Under the pieces are notes generated by a model. That model was not told the DNA's origin, made no database searches, and saw nothing but the letters and a program-made list of their open reading frames with translations. This document shows, piece after piece, positions 16,229 to 25,077 of a DNA stretch of 64,000 bases; the first letter of the stretch is position 1; each line of letters begins with the position of its first letter. The DNA lies in NCBI GenBank assembly GCA_002338655.1, contig DDIU01000017.1, forward strand, positions 110,968-174,967, in the 5' to 3' direction. A program made the position numbers and the translations under genes. This DNA is from Flammeovirgaceae bacterium UBA1842. GTDB lineage: Bacteria; Bacteroidota; Bacteroidia; Cytophagales; Cyclobacteriaceae.

Positions 16229-16711
16229 ATGAACAGTCATTATGAAAAGCCTATTAAAGTACCACGATTTGAAGAAGCTCAGGGGTTTTATACCACAAAA
16301 AAACGAAGTAGTATTATGTCAAAAATCAGGGGCCGTAATACAAAACCTGAATTACGATTTAGAAAGGGATTGTCGGAGTTGGGCATAAGGTACCGAATTA
16401 ACTTTAAAGGCCTTCCAGGTAAACCGGACATCTCAAATATGTCCAAGAAATTTGTGGTTTTCATCGATGGTGAATTTTGGCATGGCCGTGATTGGGAAAC
16501 GAAAAAAGCAAAAATCAAATCAAATCGTGATTTTTGGATTCCAAAAATAGAAAGGAACATGCAAAGGGACAGGGAAGTTAATAGCCAGCTAAACGAAATG
16601 GGCATAAAAGTATTTAGGTTTTGGTCATTGGAAATAAAAAATGATCTAAACACTTGCCTTAATAAAGTTCAAAATTATCTACAGGACATTCAAGGCTTGC
16701 AAAACACTTAA
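16229..16711 (+). CDS. vsr: Very short patch repair (Vsr)-like endonuclease
   Basis: 160 residues. Vsr nicks next to T:G mismatches that arise when 5-methylcytosine deaminates. Family hallmarks are present: RSSIMSKIRGRNTKPELRFRKGL, LPGKPDI with the metal-binding Asp at D67, and GEFWH with H85, then FWIPKIERNMQRDREV. The cysteines that bind structural zinc in E. coli Vsr are absent (GCFWH is GEFWH here, and the WEC cysteine is replaced). The gene is divergent from methyltransferase 2, where such a repair enzyme is expected. ATG start. Confidence 0.87.
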   Translation: MNSHYEKPIKVPRFEEAQGFYTTKKRSSIMSKIRGRNTKPELRFRKGLSELGIRYRINFKGLPGKPDISNMSKKFVVFIDGEFWHGRDWETKKAKIKSNRDFWIPKIERNMQRDREVNSQLNEMGIKVFRFWSLEIKNDLNTCLNKVQNYLQDIQGLQNT

Positions 16712-16725
16712 AAATTGTAGCTTTA
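16697..16725 (+). promoter_or_regulatory. Putative aroQ promoter (TTG-N18-TAGCTTTA)
   Basis: A -33-like TTG (16697-16699) and TAGCTTTA (16718-16725), one mismatch from TAnnTTTG, overlap the 3' end of the Vsr-like gene. The aroQ ATG is 16 nt downstream. Confidence 0.4.
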
Positions 16726-16741
16726 CCTAAGCACTTTAATT

Positions 16742-17164
16742 ATGAAATTAATCATCATCAATGGCCCAAACCTCAATCTCCTTGGTAAAAGGGAGCCTGA
16801 AATTTATGGGACACAGGGTTTCGAGCAATACCTTCAAGAAGCAAAGTCCCGTTTTACAAATGCGAATATTGATTATTACCAAAGCAATGTGGAGGGTGAA
16901 TTGATCAACAAATTACATCAAGTTGGGTTCTCATATGATGGTATTATTCTCAATGCTGGAGGATATACCCACACTTCTGTGGCCCTATCTGATGCCATAG
17001 CTGCCATAGAAACACCCGTTTTAGAGGTTCATATTTCGAATATTTATGCCCGTGAAGAGTTTCGTCATAAAAATGTTATTAGCAAAGAATGCATTGGGAT
17101 GATCAGCGGGTTAGGGCTCATTGGTTACGATTTGGCCATCAACTATTTCCTTAGCAAAAAATGA
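16742..17164 (+). CDS. aroQ: 3-dehydroquinate dehydratase, type II
   Basis: 140 residues. It dehydrates 3-dehydroquinate in the shikimate pathway as a dodecamer. Signatures are the N-terminal IINGPNLNLLGKREPEIYG with the catalytic Arg/Tyr pair, YQSNVEGELINKLHQ, LNAGGYTHTSVALSDAI, and EVHISNIYAREEFRHKNV. The ATG of the next gene overlaps its TGA as ATGA. In many Bacteroidota, as I recall, aroQ and xerD are direct divergent neighbours; here the restriction-modification island separates them. Confidence 0.97.
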   Translation: MKLIIINGPNLNLLGKREPEIYGTQGFEQYLQEAKSRFTNANIDYYQSNVEGELINKLHQVGFSYDGIILNAGGYTHTSVALSDAIAAIETPVLEVHISNIYAREEFRHKNVISKECIGMISGLGLIGYDLAINYFLSKK

Positions 17165-18207
17165 TCAGCTTTTATCCTGGCCCATCGCGTGTGTATGAAG
17201 AAGTGCCTAAATATGTAAAAGAGGCCTATGATAAGGGCGTTTTGAGCATCAATCATCGAAGTCAAGCTTTCATGGATATAATAAAGGCCACCAACGAAGA
17301 GATAAAGAAAAAACTTCTTGTTCCAGACGATTACAGCGTTTTTTATGTGTCTTCAGCTACGGAATGCTGGGAGATCATTGCCGAATCTTATGATATAAGT
17401 AGTACACAATATTACAATGGCGCCTTTGGTGAAAAATGGTTTGAATACACCAAAAAATTAAAAGAGAATACGTTTGGTCATCATTTTCATTTTGAGGAGG
17501 AGCTGAAACTAGAAACAGTCGATAAGCCTTCGAAAGGCCTTATATGTCTGACACAAAATGAAACCTCCAATGGTACTCAACTTTCGAATCCTTGCATTGC
17601 AGCAATCAATAATAAATATCCTGATCACCTCATAGCCGTAGATGCTACTTCTTCTATGGCTGGCATAAAACTCGATTTCAACAAAGCTGATATTTGGTTT
17701 GCATCAGTACAAAAGTGTTTTGGACTGCCCGCAGGCATGGCGGTGATGATTTGCTCCCCAAGAGCAATTGAATCAGCCGCATTGAATCTTCATTACAACA
17801 GTTTGGCGAATATTGCCCAAAATATGGAACGCTTGCAAACTACCCACACCCCTAATGTCATGGGGATTTATCTGTTGTTGAAAACGATGCAAGAATCTCC
17901 ATCCATAACCACAACTGAACAAGTTCTTAAAGATCGAATAGAGGCTTATCTTGAAATAATATCAGCTAAGAAAACCATAAAACCAATGGTTGGCCAATCG
18001 GAGGTGCGCTCTACCACAGTATTGGTGGTTGAAGGTGAAGAAAAAATCATTGGTTCAATAAAAGCTCAAGCCAAAGAAAGTGGGCTAATACTCGGAAATG
18101 GATATGGAGTATGGAAAAACACAACGTTTCGTATTGCTAATTTTCCAGCACTAAAAGACAAAGAAGTGAAACTACTATTGTCATTTCTGAAGAAAAATAT
18201 TCAATAA
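17161..18207 (+). CDS. Class V aminotransferase, phosphoserine aminotransferase-like
   Basis: 348 residues of the PLP-dependent class V fold. The N-terminal FYPGPSRVYEEVPKYV and INHRSQAFMDIIKATNEEI resemble SerC, and the PLP lysine is in WFASVQKCFGLPAGMAV. Phosphoserine aminotransferase (3-phosphohydroxypyruvate to phosphoserine) is the most likely role, but divergence from classical SerC leaves alanine-glyoxylate-type activity possible. It is coupled to aroQ by ATGA, so both amino-acid genes are transcribed together. Confidence 0.85.
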   Translation: MISFYPGPSRVYEEVPKYVKEAYDKGVLSINHRSQAFMDIIKATNEEIKKKLLVPDDYSVFYVSSATECWEIIAESYDISSTQYYNGAFGEKWFEYTKKLKENTFGHHFHFEEELKLETVDKPSKGLICLTQNETSNGTQLSNPCIAAINNKYPDHLIAVDATSSMAGIKLDFNKADIWFASVQKCFGLPAGMAVMICSPRAIESAALNLHYNSLANIAQNMERLQTTHTPNVMGIYLLLKTMQESPSITTTEQVLKDRIEAYLEIISAKKTIKPMVGQSEVRSTTVLVVEGEEKIIGSIKAQAKESGLILGNGYGVWKNTTFRIANFPALKDKEVKLLLSFLKKNIQ

Positions 18208-18256
18208 TTAATCATCTATTTTTTAATCTTATAAAGCAATAAACCTTTAATTAATA

Positions 18257-18264
18257 TAGCTTTG
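18257..18264 (+). promoter_or_regulatory. -7 box (TAGCTTTG) for marC-rnhA
   Basis: Perfect TAnnTTTG whose end is only 4 nt from the ATG at 18269. If used, the mRNA would be leaderless or nearly so. Confidence 0.45.
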
Positions 18265-18268
18265 CAAA

Positions 18269-18841
18269 ATGTTTAATCTCAAAGATATTTTCTCAGTAAC
18301 ACTGATCTTATTTTCAGTGATCGATATTCTTGGATCAGTGCCTATTGTAATTGATTTAAGAAAAAAACAAGGTAAAATTGACTCTGGTAGAGCTACAATT
18401 ATATCAGGGGTACTAATGATTGTATTCCTGTTTTTAGGGCAAAGTGTATTAAAACTTTTCGGACTTGACCTTGGCTCATTTGCCGTGGCTGGTGCCATAG
18501 TTATGTTCATTATCTCTATGGAAATGATTCTAGGGGTAGTGCTTTTCAAATCCGATGGGGAGAGTAAAGCGGGTTCAATAGTGCCATTAGCATTTCCTTT
18601 GATAGCAGGTGCTGGGGCGCTTACTACCATACTATCCATTCGTGCGGTATATAGCAGCCCTAATATATTGGCTGGTATTATTATCAATTTAGCATTTGTT
18701 TATCTTGTGTTAAAATCCACTACCTGGTTAGAAAGAAAACTTGGTGAGTCTGGTTTCAGTATACTAAGACGGGTGTTTGGTATAGTGTTATTGGCTATTG
18801 CGGTCAAGATTTTTAAAGAGCATGTAGGCCTTATTGGATGA
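18269..18841 (+). CDS. MarC family membrane protein
   Basis: 190 residues with six predicted membrane segments. The conserved start LKDIFSVTLILFSVIDILGSVPIVIDL and the later SIVPLAFPLIAGAGALTTIL are typical of the MarC/YchE family of inner-membrane proteins. The family was once linked to multiple antibiotic resistance, but its real function is unknown. Its TGA overlaps the rnhA ATG as ATGA. Confidence 0.92.
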   Translation: MFNLKDIFSVTLILFSVIDILGSVPIVIDLRKKQGKIDSGRATIISGVLMIVFLFLGQSVLKLFGLDLGSFAVAGAIVMFIISMEMILGVVLFKSDGESKAGSIVPLAFPLIAGAGALTTILSIRAVYSSPNILAGIIINLAFVYLVLKSTTWLERKLGESGFSILRRVFGIVLLAIAVKIFKEHVGLIG

Positions 18842-19302
18842 TTACAATTTATACAGACGGGGCAGCTAAAGGCAACCCCGGGCCTGGCGGTTATGGAACG
18901 GTAATGCTTGCCAATGTAAATGGCAAACCTTACCGTAAAGAACTTTCTCAAGGTTTTAGAAATACAACCAACAATAGGATGGAACTGCTTGCGGTCATCA
19001 AAGGACTGGAGGAGTTGAAGAAGCCGGGAATGCCTGTAACTATCTACTCTGATAGTAAATATGTGGTAGATGCCGTTGAAAAAGGCTGGCTTTGGAACTG
19101 GGAAAAGAAAAATTTCAAAGCCAAAGCAAATATTGATCTTTGGAAAGCCTTTATCCCTCTTTACAAAAAACACAGAGTTAAATTCGTATGGGTTAAGGGG
19201 CACGCTGGCCTTGAAGAAAATGAACGTTGCGATGAGTTGGCGGTAGAAGCTGCTGAAGGCAAAAATTTGCCGCCTGATATTGGTTACGAAGCTGACAAAT
19301 AA
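18838..19302 (+). CDS. rnhA: Ribonuclease HI
   Basis: 154 residues. It cleaves RNA in RNA:DNA hybrids. The catalytic acidic set is D7 (YTDGAAKGNPGPGGYG), E49 (NNRMELLAV) and D72 (YSDSKYVVDAV), with the C-terminal WVKGHAGLEENERCDELA supplying the active-site histidine and last aspartate. The basic protrusion GWLWNWEKKNFKAKANIDLW is of bacterial RNase HI type. Translationally coupled to marC. Confidence 0.97.
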   Translation: MITIYTDGAAKGNPGPGGYGTVMLANVNGKPYRKELSQGFRNTTNNRMELLAVIKGLEELKKPGMPVTIYSDSKYVVDAVEKGWLWNWEKKNFKAKANIDLWKAFIPLYKKHRVKFVWVKGHAGLEENERCDELAVEAAEGKNLPPDIGYEADK

Positions 19303-19308
19303 TCAAAA

Positions 19309-19812
19309 ATGGATCTTAAAACTGAATTGTTACGAGAGCACTCCAAAGTTCAGGCATTGAAAATTACTGCATATATTGGTAATGATCCTAAGAAATTTGA
19401 TCAACTCATGGCTCTTTTTTTTGATAAAGAATACCGGGTTACACAAAGGGCAGCGTGGGTGGTGTCTCATTGTGGCAAAAATCACCCTGAACTGATCAAT
19501 CCTTATATCGATAAAATGGTCAAGAATCTCAAAAAGGAAGTTCATGTAGCCGTGGTAAGAAATACTTTAAGGTTACTACAGGATTTTGAAATCCCTAAAC
19601 ATTTATGGGGGATTACTGCTGATATCTGCTTTAATATTATGGGATCAAATGCGCCAATTGCCGTTAAGGTATTTGGTATGACCGTATTGGCCAATATTTG
19701 CGAAAAAGAGCCTGATCTTAAAAACGAGCTAAGGCTAATCATCGAAGATCAACTTCCCTATGGCTCTGCAGGCTTCAAAAGCAGGGCAAACAAAATACTA
19801 AAACGTCTTTAG
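19309..19812 (+). CDS. HEAT-repeat-like protein of unknown function
   Basis: 167 residues, all helical, with about four two-helix units (VTQRAAWVVSHCGKNHPELI, VHVAVVRNTLRLLQDFEI, APIAVKVFGMTVLANICEKEP). The pattern suggests a HEAT/ARM-type scaffold for protein binding. No catalytic motif or signal peptide was seen. It starts 6 nt after rnhA and its stop interlocks with the convergent dehydrogenase over TTAG. Confidence 0.8.
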   Translation: MDLKTELLREHSKVQALKITAYIGNDPKKFDQLMALFFDKEYRVTQRAAWVVSHCGKNHPELINPYIDKMVKNLKKEVHVAVVRNTLRLLQDFEIPKHLWGITADICFNIMGSNAPIAVKVFGMTVLANICEKEPDLKNELRLIIEDQLPYGSAGFKSRANKILKRL

Positions 19813-21143
19813 CAAACCTGCTTTTCGTTCATCTCAAAACCTAATTTCTCCAATTCATTAAGAATAGGTGTATAAATTCCCTTTTTGATAGGAATGTGAA
19901 CTCCCGTCTCCTTGATCTCCCCTTTTAGCACCATTTTAGCCGCTATACCCACGGGCAAACCCACTGTTTTTGACATTGCGGTATGAACAGAGTCATCACC
20001 TATAGCCACCAGGGTACTGTGAATTTCCTTCTTTATATCGTTTTCGAGATACTCAAATTTGTGCCACATTACAATCATGTCTTTATCTTCCGGCTTCAGC
20101 GTCCATTTCTTCTTTAAGATGTGTTCCAAAATTTGAGCTGGTGTCCCTTTATCCAGCCCCACCATTTCATGGTCAAACAACCCACTCCAACGCAAACGGT
20201 GCATTTCAGAGCCATCCAATTCAAGACCTAAATAATGAGCTAGTTTTAACTCCACAGAGTCATGGGGATTATAAGATAGGAAGGAATTCAAAAATTCACG
20301 GTGGGTCATCTGCTTAACACCTTCCATTTGATAAGTATCATCAGTCGCCCCTAATTGAACAAAAATATCCCATGTCCGGCAAAATCCGGGTCTTCTAAAA
20401 GTGCCCCTATATAAGGTTGAAATGCCTTCCAGCCCATACACTTCCAAGTACTTTAATGAATCGCGGTTGGCATAACCCTCAAAGTAGCCATAGCCGGGTA
20501 TATGAACTTGTTCTGTTCTTCTAAACAGCTTTTGATATGGAATGTATTTGTACCTACCTTCCTGAATAAACTTTACAATCCCATGGCCAGCAAGCACTAC
20601 GTTACGTGGATTCCAGGTAAACTTGTATTCCCATGGGTTATCATCTTCAGTAGCTGGAGCAAGTAAACCCCCAGTAAAAGATTCAAATGAGGTCAATTTG
20701 TGTCCGCTTTCACGAATATGATCAAGTACCTTCATGGCTGACATATGGTCAATCCCCGGATCAAGCCCGCATTCGTTGAGTAAAAAAACCCCTTTTTCTT
20801 TTGCCTTGGCATCAAGGGCTTTCATTTCATTGGAGACATACGAAGCCGATATCATGTGCACCCCATGATCAACACAGATCTCAGCAACTATTGGATGAAA
20901 ATTGGCTGGAAGCATTGAAATCACAATATCAGCTTTTTTTATCTCTTCAACCCTTTGTGATTCATTCAACACATCGAACTGAAAAGCTTCAACATGTTGA
21001 TGGTTGGCGCATTTTTCTTGAGCCAGTTCCAATGAATAATCACCAACCCGCATTTGCCAGTGGTGTTCGTTACACTCATTAATCAAATAATCTATAAGAG
21101 AAGTTGCTGATCTACCCGCCCCTAATACCAATATCTTCTTCAT
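19809..21143 (-). CDS. Saccharopine dehydrogenase family protein
   Basis: 444 residues. The N-terminal Rossmann fold has KKILVLGAGRSATSLIDYL, then ADIVISMLPANFHPIVAE, and the middle has LLNECGLDPGIDHMSAM, all characteristic of the saccharopine dehydrogenase/reductase (LYS9-like) group. In bacteria these enzymes act in lysine degradation or related NAD(P)-dependent amine chemistry; the exact reaction is not clear. A TTG one codon upstream (21146) is in frame, but the ATG at 21143 is the natural start. No lysine genes are adjacent. Confidence 0.9.
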   Translation of the reverse strand: MKKILVLGAGRSATSLIDYLINECNEHHWQMRVGDYSLELAQEKCANHQHVEAFQFDVLNESQRVEEIKKADIVISMLPANFHPIVAEICVDHGVHMISASYVSNEMKALDAKAKEKGVFLLNECGLDPGIDHMSAMKVLDHIRESGHKLTSFESFTGGLLAPATEDDNPWEYKFTWNPRNVVLAGHGIVKFIQEGRYKYIPYQKLFRRTEQVHIPGYGYFEGYANRDSLKYLEVYGLEGISTLYRGTFRRPGFCRTWDIFVQLGATDDTYQMEGVKQMTHREFLNSFLSYNPHDSVELKLAHYLGLELDGSEMHRLRWSGLFDHEMVGLDKGTPAQILEHILKKKWTLKPEDKDMIVMWHKFEYLENDIKKEIHSTLVAIGDDSVHTAMSKTVGLPVGIAAKMVLKGEIKETGVHIPIKKGIYTPILNELEKLGFEMNEKQVC

Positions 21144-21268
21144 CAATTAAATACTTGTTAAATTAAGGCCTCAAATAAAAGAATAACTGCCCGCAATGTG
21201 CAATTCTTAATCATAAAAATTTTTATGCAGGCGTAGTAGTATTATATTGCGTGGCTCTAATTATATAT

Positions 21269-21751
21269 ATGGCACGATCAGACGAAAAGGCAACACATTT
21301 CATTTATGAAAAAAAAGAGGATATTGAAGATCTCTATATGTTGCTTATAAAAAAAGCAGAAGAGGCCTTTGCATCAAGCTACTCTCCCTACTCCAATTTC
21401 GAAGTAGGGGCGGCAGCATTGCTGGAGAATGGCGAAATAATATCAGGCTCGAATCAGGAAAACGCAGCTTATCCTTCCGGACTTTGTGCTGAGCGGGTCT
21501 CATTATTTCAAGCGGGGGCGAGATTTCCCAATGTTAAAATAATCAGGCTGGCAGTAGTGGCAAAAAGAAGAGGTGAAAAGGAACTTCGTAGTGGTGGCCC
21601 TTGTGGCATGTGCCGACAAGTAATGCTAGAATATGAACAAAAACAATCGTCACCTATTGAAATAATTTTTAAAATTGACAATGAAAATTGGATACGCACT
21701 AAAACTGCCGCTTCGCTTCTACCTTTTTCGTTTGGTAAGGACAATCTTTAA
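21269..21751 (+). CDS. cdd: Cytidine deaminase
   Basis: 160 residues. It deaminates cytidine and deoxycytidine to uridine forms in pyrimidine salvage. The zinc site is complete: C73 and catalytic E75 (GLCAERVSLF), C112 and C115 (GGPCGMCRQVM). The substrate loop SPYSNFEVGAAALLENG precedes it. The frame extends to a GTG at 21251, but the ATG at 21269 gives a standard homotetrameric-size protein and is preferred. Confidence 0.94.
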   Translation: MARSDEKATHFIYEKKEDIEDLYMLLIKKAEEAFASSYSPYSNFEVGAAALLENGEIISGSNQENAAYPSGLCAERVSLFQAGARFPNVKIIRLAVVAKRRGEKELRSGGPCGMCRQVMLEYEQKQSSPIEIIFKIDNENWIRTKTAASLLPFSFGKDNL

Positions 21752-21829
21752 TGTTCATCCATATAAACTTTTTAAATTGTGAGTATATTGTAAATTCGAA
21801 TATTGGCTACTAAACACACACTCTTTTTC

Positions 21830-24154
21830 ATGAGGTTAAATCTGAAGACCCTTTCTATTCTACAACAAACATTCATCCTTTTTGGTGGGTTTTTGATTTT
21901 GGCCTTTATCAATTTTTATGTAATAAATGCGGCCAAGAATGATATCATGTCATACTCTGACAAAATCCTTGAAATTGAAAGGCTGAATGACGATATCACT
22001 ACCTTGAACCTGAAAGCACAAGAAGCTATGACGGGTATCGAGCCAGCCAAAAATAGTCTCGAATCCACTATCGCGCGCATCGATCAAACCATCAATTCCT
22101 TTAAATATGGTGGCCAATTGCCTTTTACAAAAATTGAGATTGACGAGGCCGACCAACCACTAAAAAGAGTATTGGACAAGTTCGAAATAACTTGGTCACC
22201 AATAAAGACCAATCTCGGAACTGTATTGTTTGAGCCCCATAAAATAGATACAACGGTGCAGCAAGAGGTGATTGTACCATTGAATGACTCATTAAACAGT
22301 ACCACAACTGAAATCCAATCAAATACCATTTCCATTGATAATCATAATGTAGTTTCCGCAAGAAACTATTTGAAGATGCATCTCAAGAATTTGAGTCCGC
22401 TATTAACTGAGATGGAAGATATGATCCGTCAAGAAGAGGATGCTGCTGGAGCATATTTAACTTACCTACTTTATTTCTTCCTACTGTTTAATGTGACTTG
22501 CATCATATTAGTGATCATATTGATCAAGAGAAATCTATTTAATCCATTGGACGAATTAGGTCACATCTTTTCAGATGGGGATTTTGACAAAAAATCAAAC
22601 TATAACAAGGATAATGAAATTGGCGTGATAGCCAATAGTCTTAATAATTTGGTGGATGGCTTACGTCAAGCCACATCTTTTGTTACCAAAATCGGTGAGG
22701 GACAATTGGATGTAAAGTTTGATGGCATTGATGAGTCGAAGGTCATAGAAGGTAGTTTGCAAGGGGCTTTAATCAATATGCGTGAACAAATGAAGCGCAT
22801 GGACGAGCAAGATGAGGAACGAAAATGGACTACCGAGGGCTTGGCCAAGTTTGTGGACATACTTAGGGCAAGCAACAACGTCAAACAACTGGGCGATGCC
22901 ATTATCTCCAATTTAGTAGACTACACAAAGTCCAACCAAGGGGGTATTTACATTTTAAATGAAGAAGATGAGGACAATCCTTATTTAGAGCTCATTTCAC
23001 TTTATGCTTTTGACACTAAAAAGTTTGAACAAAAAAGCTACCGGCTTGGCGAAGGGCTTGTCGGCCAAACTTTCCTAGAGAAGAAAACGATCTTTTTGTT
23101 GGAAGTACCTGAAGATTATATTGAAATCAAGTCGGGATTGGGTGACTCCAACCCGAAAAATATATTGCTGGTGCCGCTTAAGATAGAAAATGAAATTTAT
23201 GGCGTTATTGAGTTGGCCTCATTTCATGAGTATGAAGTATATCAAATTGAGTTTGTTGAAAAATTAGGTGAGAGCATAGCGGCTACCATAGAAGGCGTAA
23301 AAAACAATAACAAAACCAGACTGCTTCTTGAAGATTCACAACAACTGACCGAGCAAATGCAAGCTCAAGAAGAAGAAATGCGGCAAAACATGGAAGAACT
23401 TACAGCCACTCAAGAAGAAATGGCTAGAAAGGAATCTGCCGTTTCCGCTCAGCTTGATGCAATCAACAACTCTTTGGGCACGGCAGAATATGATATCTAT
23501 GGATCAATAATAACTGCCAATAATAAGTTTGCAGAATCTCTGGGCTATACTTCTGAGACTATCATGAGTGCCAATTTCCATTCTTTGCATGGTAACCCTT
23601 CGATTTTTGAAGTAATTAAAAAAGACAATTCATGGTCAGGTTGGACCGAAAAGAATCATAAATCCGGTGCCTCACGGAATTTCAAATCATCATTTAATAC
23701 CTTATTGGACGAGGAAGGCACGATTATTAAAATTATTGAACTGGTCACCCAGTTTGAAAAGGAAACTGAAGTTATCGCCCAAAAAGATGATTGGAAAGAG
23801 CTAAAAGAGGTGGAAGAGGAACTTCGGCAAAATTTGGAGGAACTGACAATAACGCAAGAACAACTTGATAAAAAACTACTTGTTTCCAATCAGTTATTAG
23901 AAAAGTTTAATACACTACACCAAGTAATAACTATTGATAAAAATGGTGTTATTTTGGAGGTTAATGAAAAGGCTAAATTGTCCATTGGCTCTGATTTATC
24001 TTCTGTGGAAGAAGTATTTGAAGAACCGCTATCTGCAATTTTGAAAAATGAGACCAAGGTACTTACCTTGAAAAACGAAAATGCAGATAAAGTAGACGTT
24101 ACGATTTTTGCCTTAAATGACGGTAATGAAAAAATTACGATTATTTGGTCATAG
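21830..24154 (+). CDS. HAMP/GAF/PAS sensor protein without a kinase domain
   Basis: 774 residues from ATG 21830; a TTG nine codons upstream is less likely. Layout: membrane segment (about 8-30), helical periplasmic sensor (30-205), second membrane segment (208-233), HAMP (237-283), GAF (337-493), coiled coil (497-537), PAS-like (540-643), second coiled coil, and a final PAS-like region (690-774). No histidine kinase, GGDEF or methyl-accepting core is present. Both coiled coils carry a RQNxEELTxTQE motif (R518, R666) shared with the phosphatase downstream. It heads a plus-strand signalling cluster and probably acts as a receptor for it. Confidence 0.85.
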   Translation: MRLNLKTLSILQQTFILFGGFLILAFINFYVINAAKNDIMSYSDKILEIERLNDDITTLNLKAQEAMTGIEPAKNSLESTIARIDQTINSFKYGGQLPFTKIEIDEADQPLKRVLDKFEITWSPIKTNLGTVLFEPHKIDTTVQQEVIVPLNDSLNSTTTEIQSNTISIDNHNVVSARNYLKMHLKNLSPLLTEMEDMIRQEEDAAGAYLTYLLYFFLLFNVTCIILVIILIKRNLFNPLDELGHIFSDGDFDKKSNYNKDNEIGVIANSLNNLVDGLRQATSFVTKIGEGQLDVKFDGIDESKVIEGSLQGALINMREQMKRMDEQDEERKWTTEGLAKFVDILRASNNVKQLGDAIISNLVDYTKSNQGGIYILNEEDEDNPYLELISLYAFDTKKFEQKSYRLGEGLVGQTFLEKKTIFLLEVPEDYIEIKSGLGDSNPKNILLVPLKIENEIYGVIELASFHEYEVYQIEFVEKLGESIAATIEGVKNNNKTRLLLEDSQQLTEQMQAQEEEMRQNMEELTATQEEMARKESAVSAQLDAINNSLGTAEYDIYGSIITANNKFAESLGYTSETIMSANFHSLHGNPSIFEVIKKDNSWSGWTEKNHKSGASRNFKSSFNTLLDEEGTIIKIIELVTQFEKETEVIAQKDDWKELKEVEEELRQNLEELTITQEQLDKKLLVSNQLLEKFNTLHQVITIDKNGVILEVNEKAKLSIGSDLSSVEEVFEEPLSAILKNETKVLTLKNENADKVDVTIFALNDGNEKITIIWS

Positions 24155-24243
24155 AAATTGACCATTATAATGACGTTTAAAATATATATATGTGAATTTT
24201 TATTAATTTACAATTTACTAAATATCGCTAAGCCAATCGATTA

Positions 24244-25062
24244 ATGACGGAAATTGATATAGCAGACCTAAAGAAGATCACCGAGGTGGTGAAGTCAAAA
24301 TACGGATATGATTTCACGAATTATGCCATGTCTTCATTTAAACGGAGGATATCACGTATACTTGAGATGAACAACATGTCAATGGAGACTTTAATGAAAA
24401 AACTCTATGACCCTGGTTTCTTAGATGATTTTCTCAATGAAATCACTGTTAATGTAACTGAGATGTTCCGCGATCCTTCATTCTGGAGGGTTTTAAGGGA
24501 TGATGTGATCCCTGGTATTTTGCTCAACCATCAAACCATTAGGATTTGGCACGCTGGCTGCTCTTCAGGCGAAGAAGTTTTCTCAATGGCCATAATGTTG
24601 CGGGAGATGGGCCTGTTGGATAAAGTAAACATAATAGCTACTGACCTTGACACTAATATTCTTGAGAAAGCCAAAAAAGGGGAATATAACCTCAAAAACA
24701 TGGAACTCAATGAGAAGAATTATATTCGGTATCAAGGTACTTCTTCATTAAAAGATTACTTCAAAGAATCAAATGGGAAAGCTGTCTTGGATAAATCATT
24801 GGTAGAAAATGTGTCTTTCAGAAAGCATGATCTGGTAAAAGGTGACGTATTCAACAAATTTGACTTAGTGCTGTGCAGGAATGTGATGATTTATTTTAAT
24901 CAGACATTACAGAATGAGGTGTTGAAAAATTTCCATGAAAGTTTATTTAAATATGGTTACTTGGCCATCGGTTCCAAGGAATCTCTCATATGGTGTGAAA
25001 TTGCCAATAAGTTTATAATCGTTAATAACGAGGAAAAAATATATAAGAAAATAAAGGATTGA
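24244..25062 (+). CDS. cheR: CheR-type protein-glutamate methyltransferase
   Basis: 272 residues. The N-terminal all-helical CheR domain (NYAMSSFKRRISRILEMNNM) precedes the SAM-binding domain with NVTEMFRDPSFW, IRIWHAGCSSGEEVFSMAIML, ATDLDTNILEKAKKGEYN and FDLVLCRNVMIYFN. CheR methylates glutamates on receptor coiled coils. There is no classical methyl-accepting chemotaxis protein in the window, so the likely substrates are the HAMP/GAF proteins encoded on either side. ATG start, 15 nt before cheB. Confidence 0.95.
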   Translation: MTEIDIADLKKITEVVKSKYGYDFTNYAMSSFKRRISRILEMNNMSMETLMKKLYDPGFLDDFLNEITVNVTEMFRDPSFWRVLRDDVIPGILLNHQTIRIWHAGCSSGEEVFSMAIMLREMGLLDKVNIIATDLDTNILEKAKKGEYNLKNMELNEKNYIRYQGTSSLKDYFKESNGKAVLDKSLVENVSFRKHDLVKGDVFNKFDLVLCRNVMIYFNQTLQNEVLKNFHESLFKYGYLAIGSKESLIWCEIANKFIIVNNEEKIYKKIKD

Positions 25063-25077
25063 GAGGCTGTAAAATCG

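Noticed and set aside
21830..24154. Receptor considered a truncated histidine kinase
   Set aside because: The frame ends cleanly after a PAS-like region, 89 nt before cheR, and no kinase remnants occur in any frame downstream.
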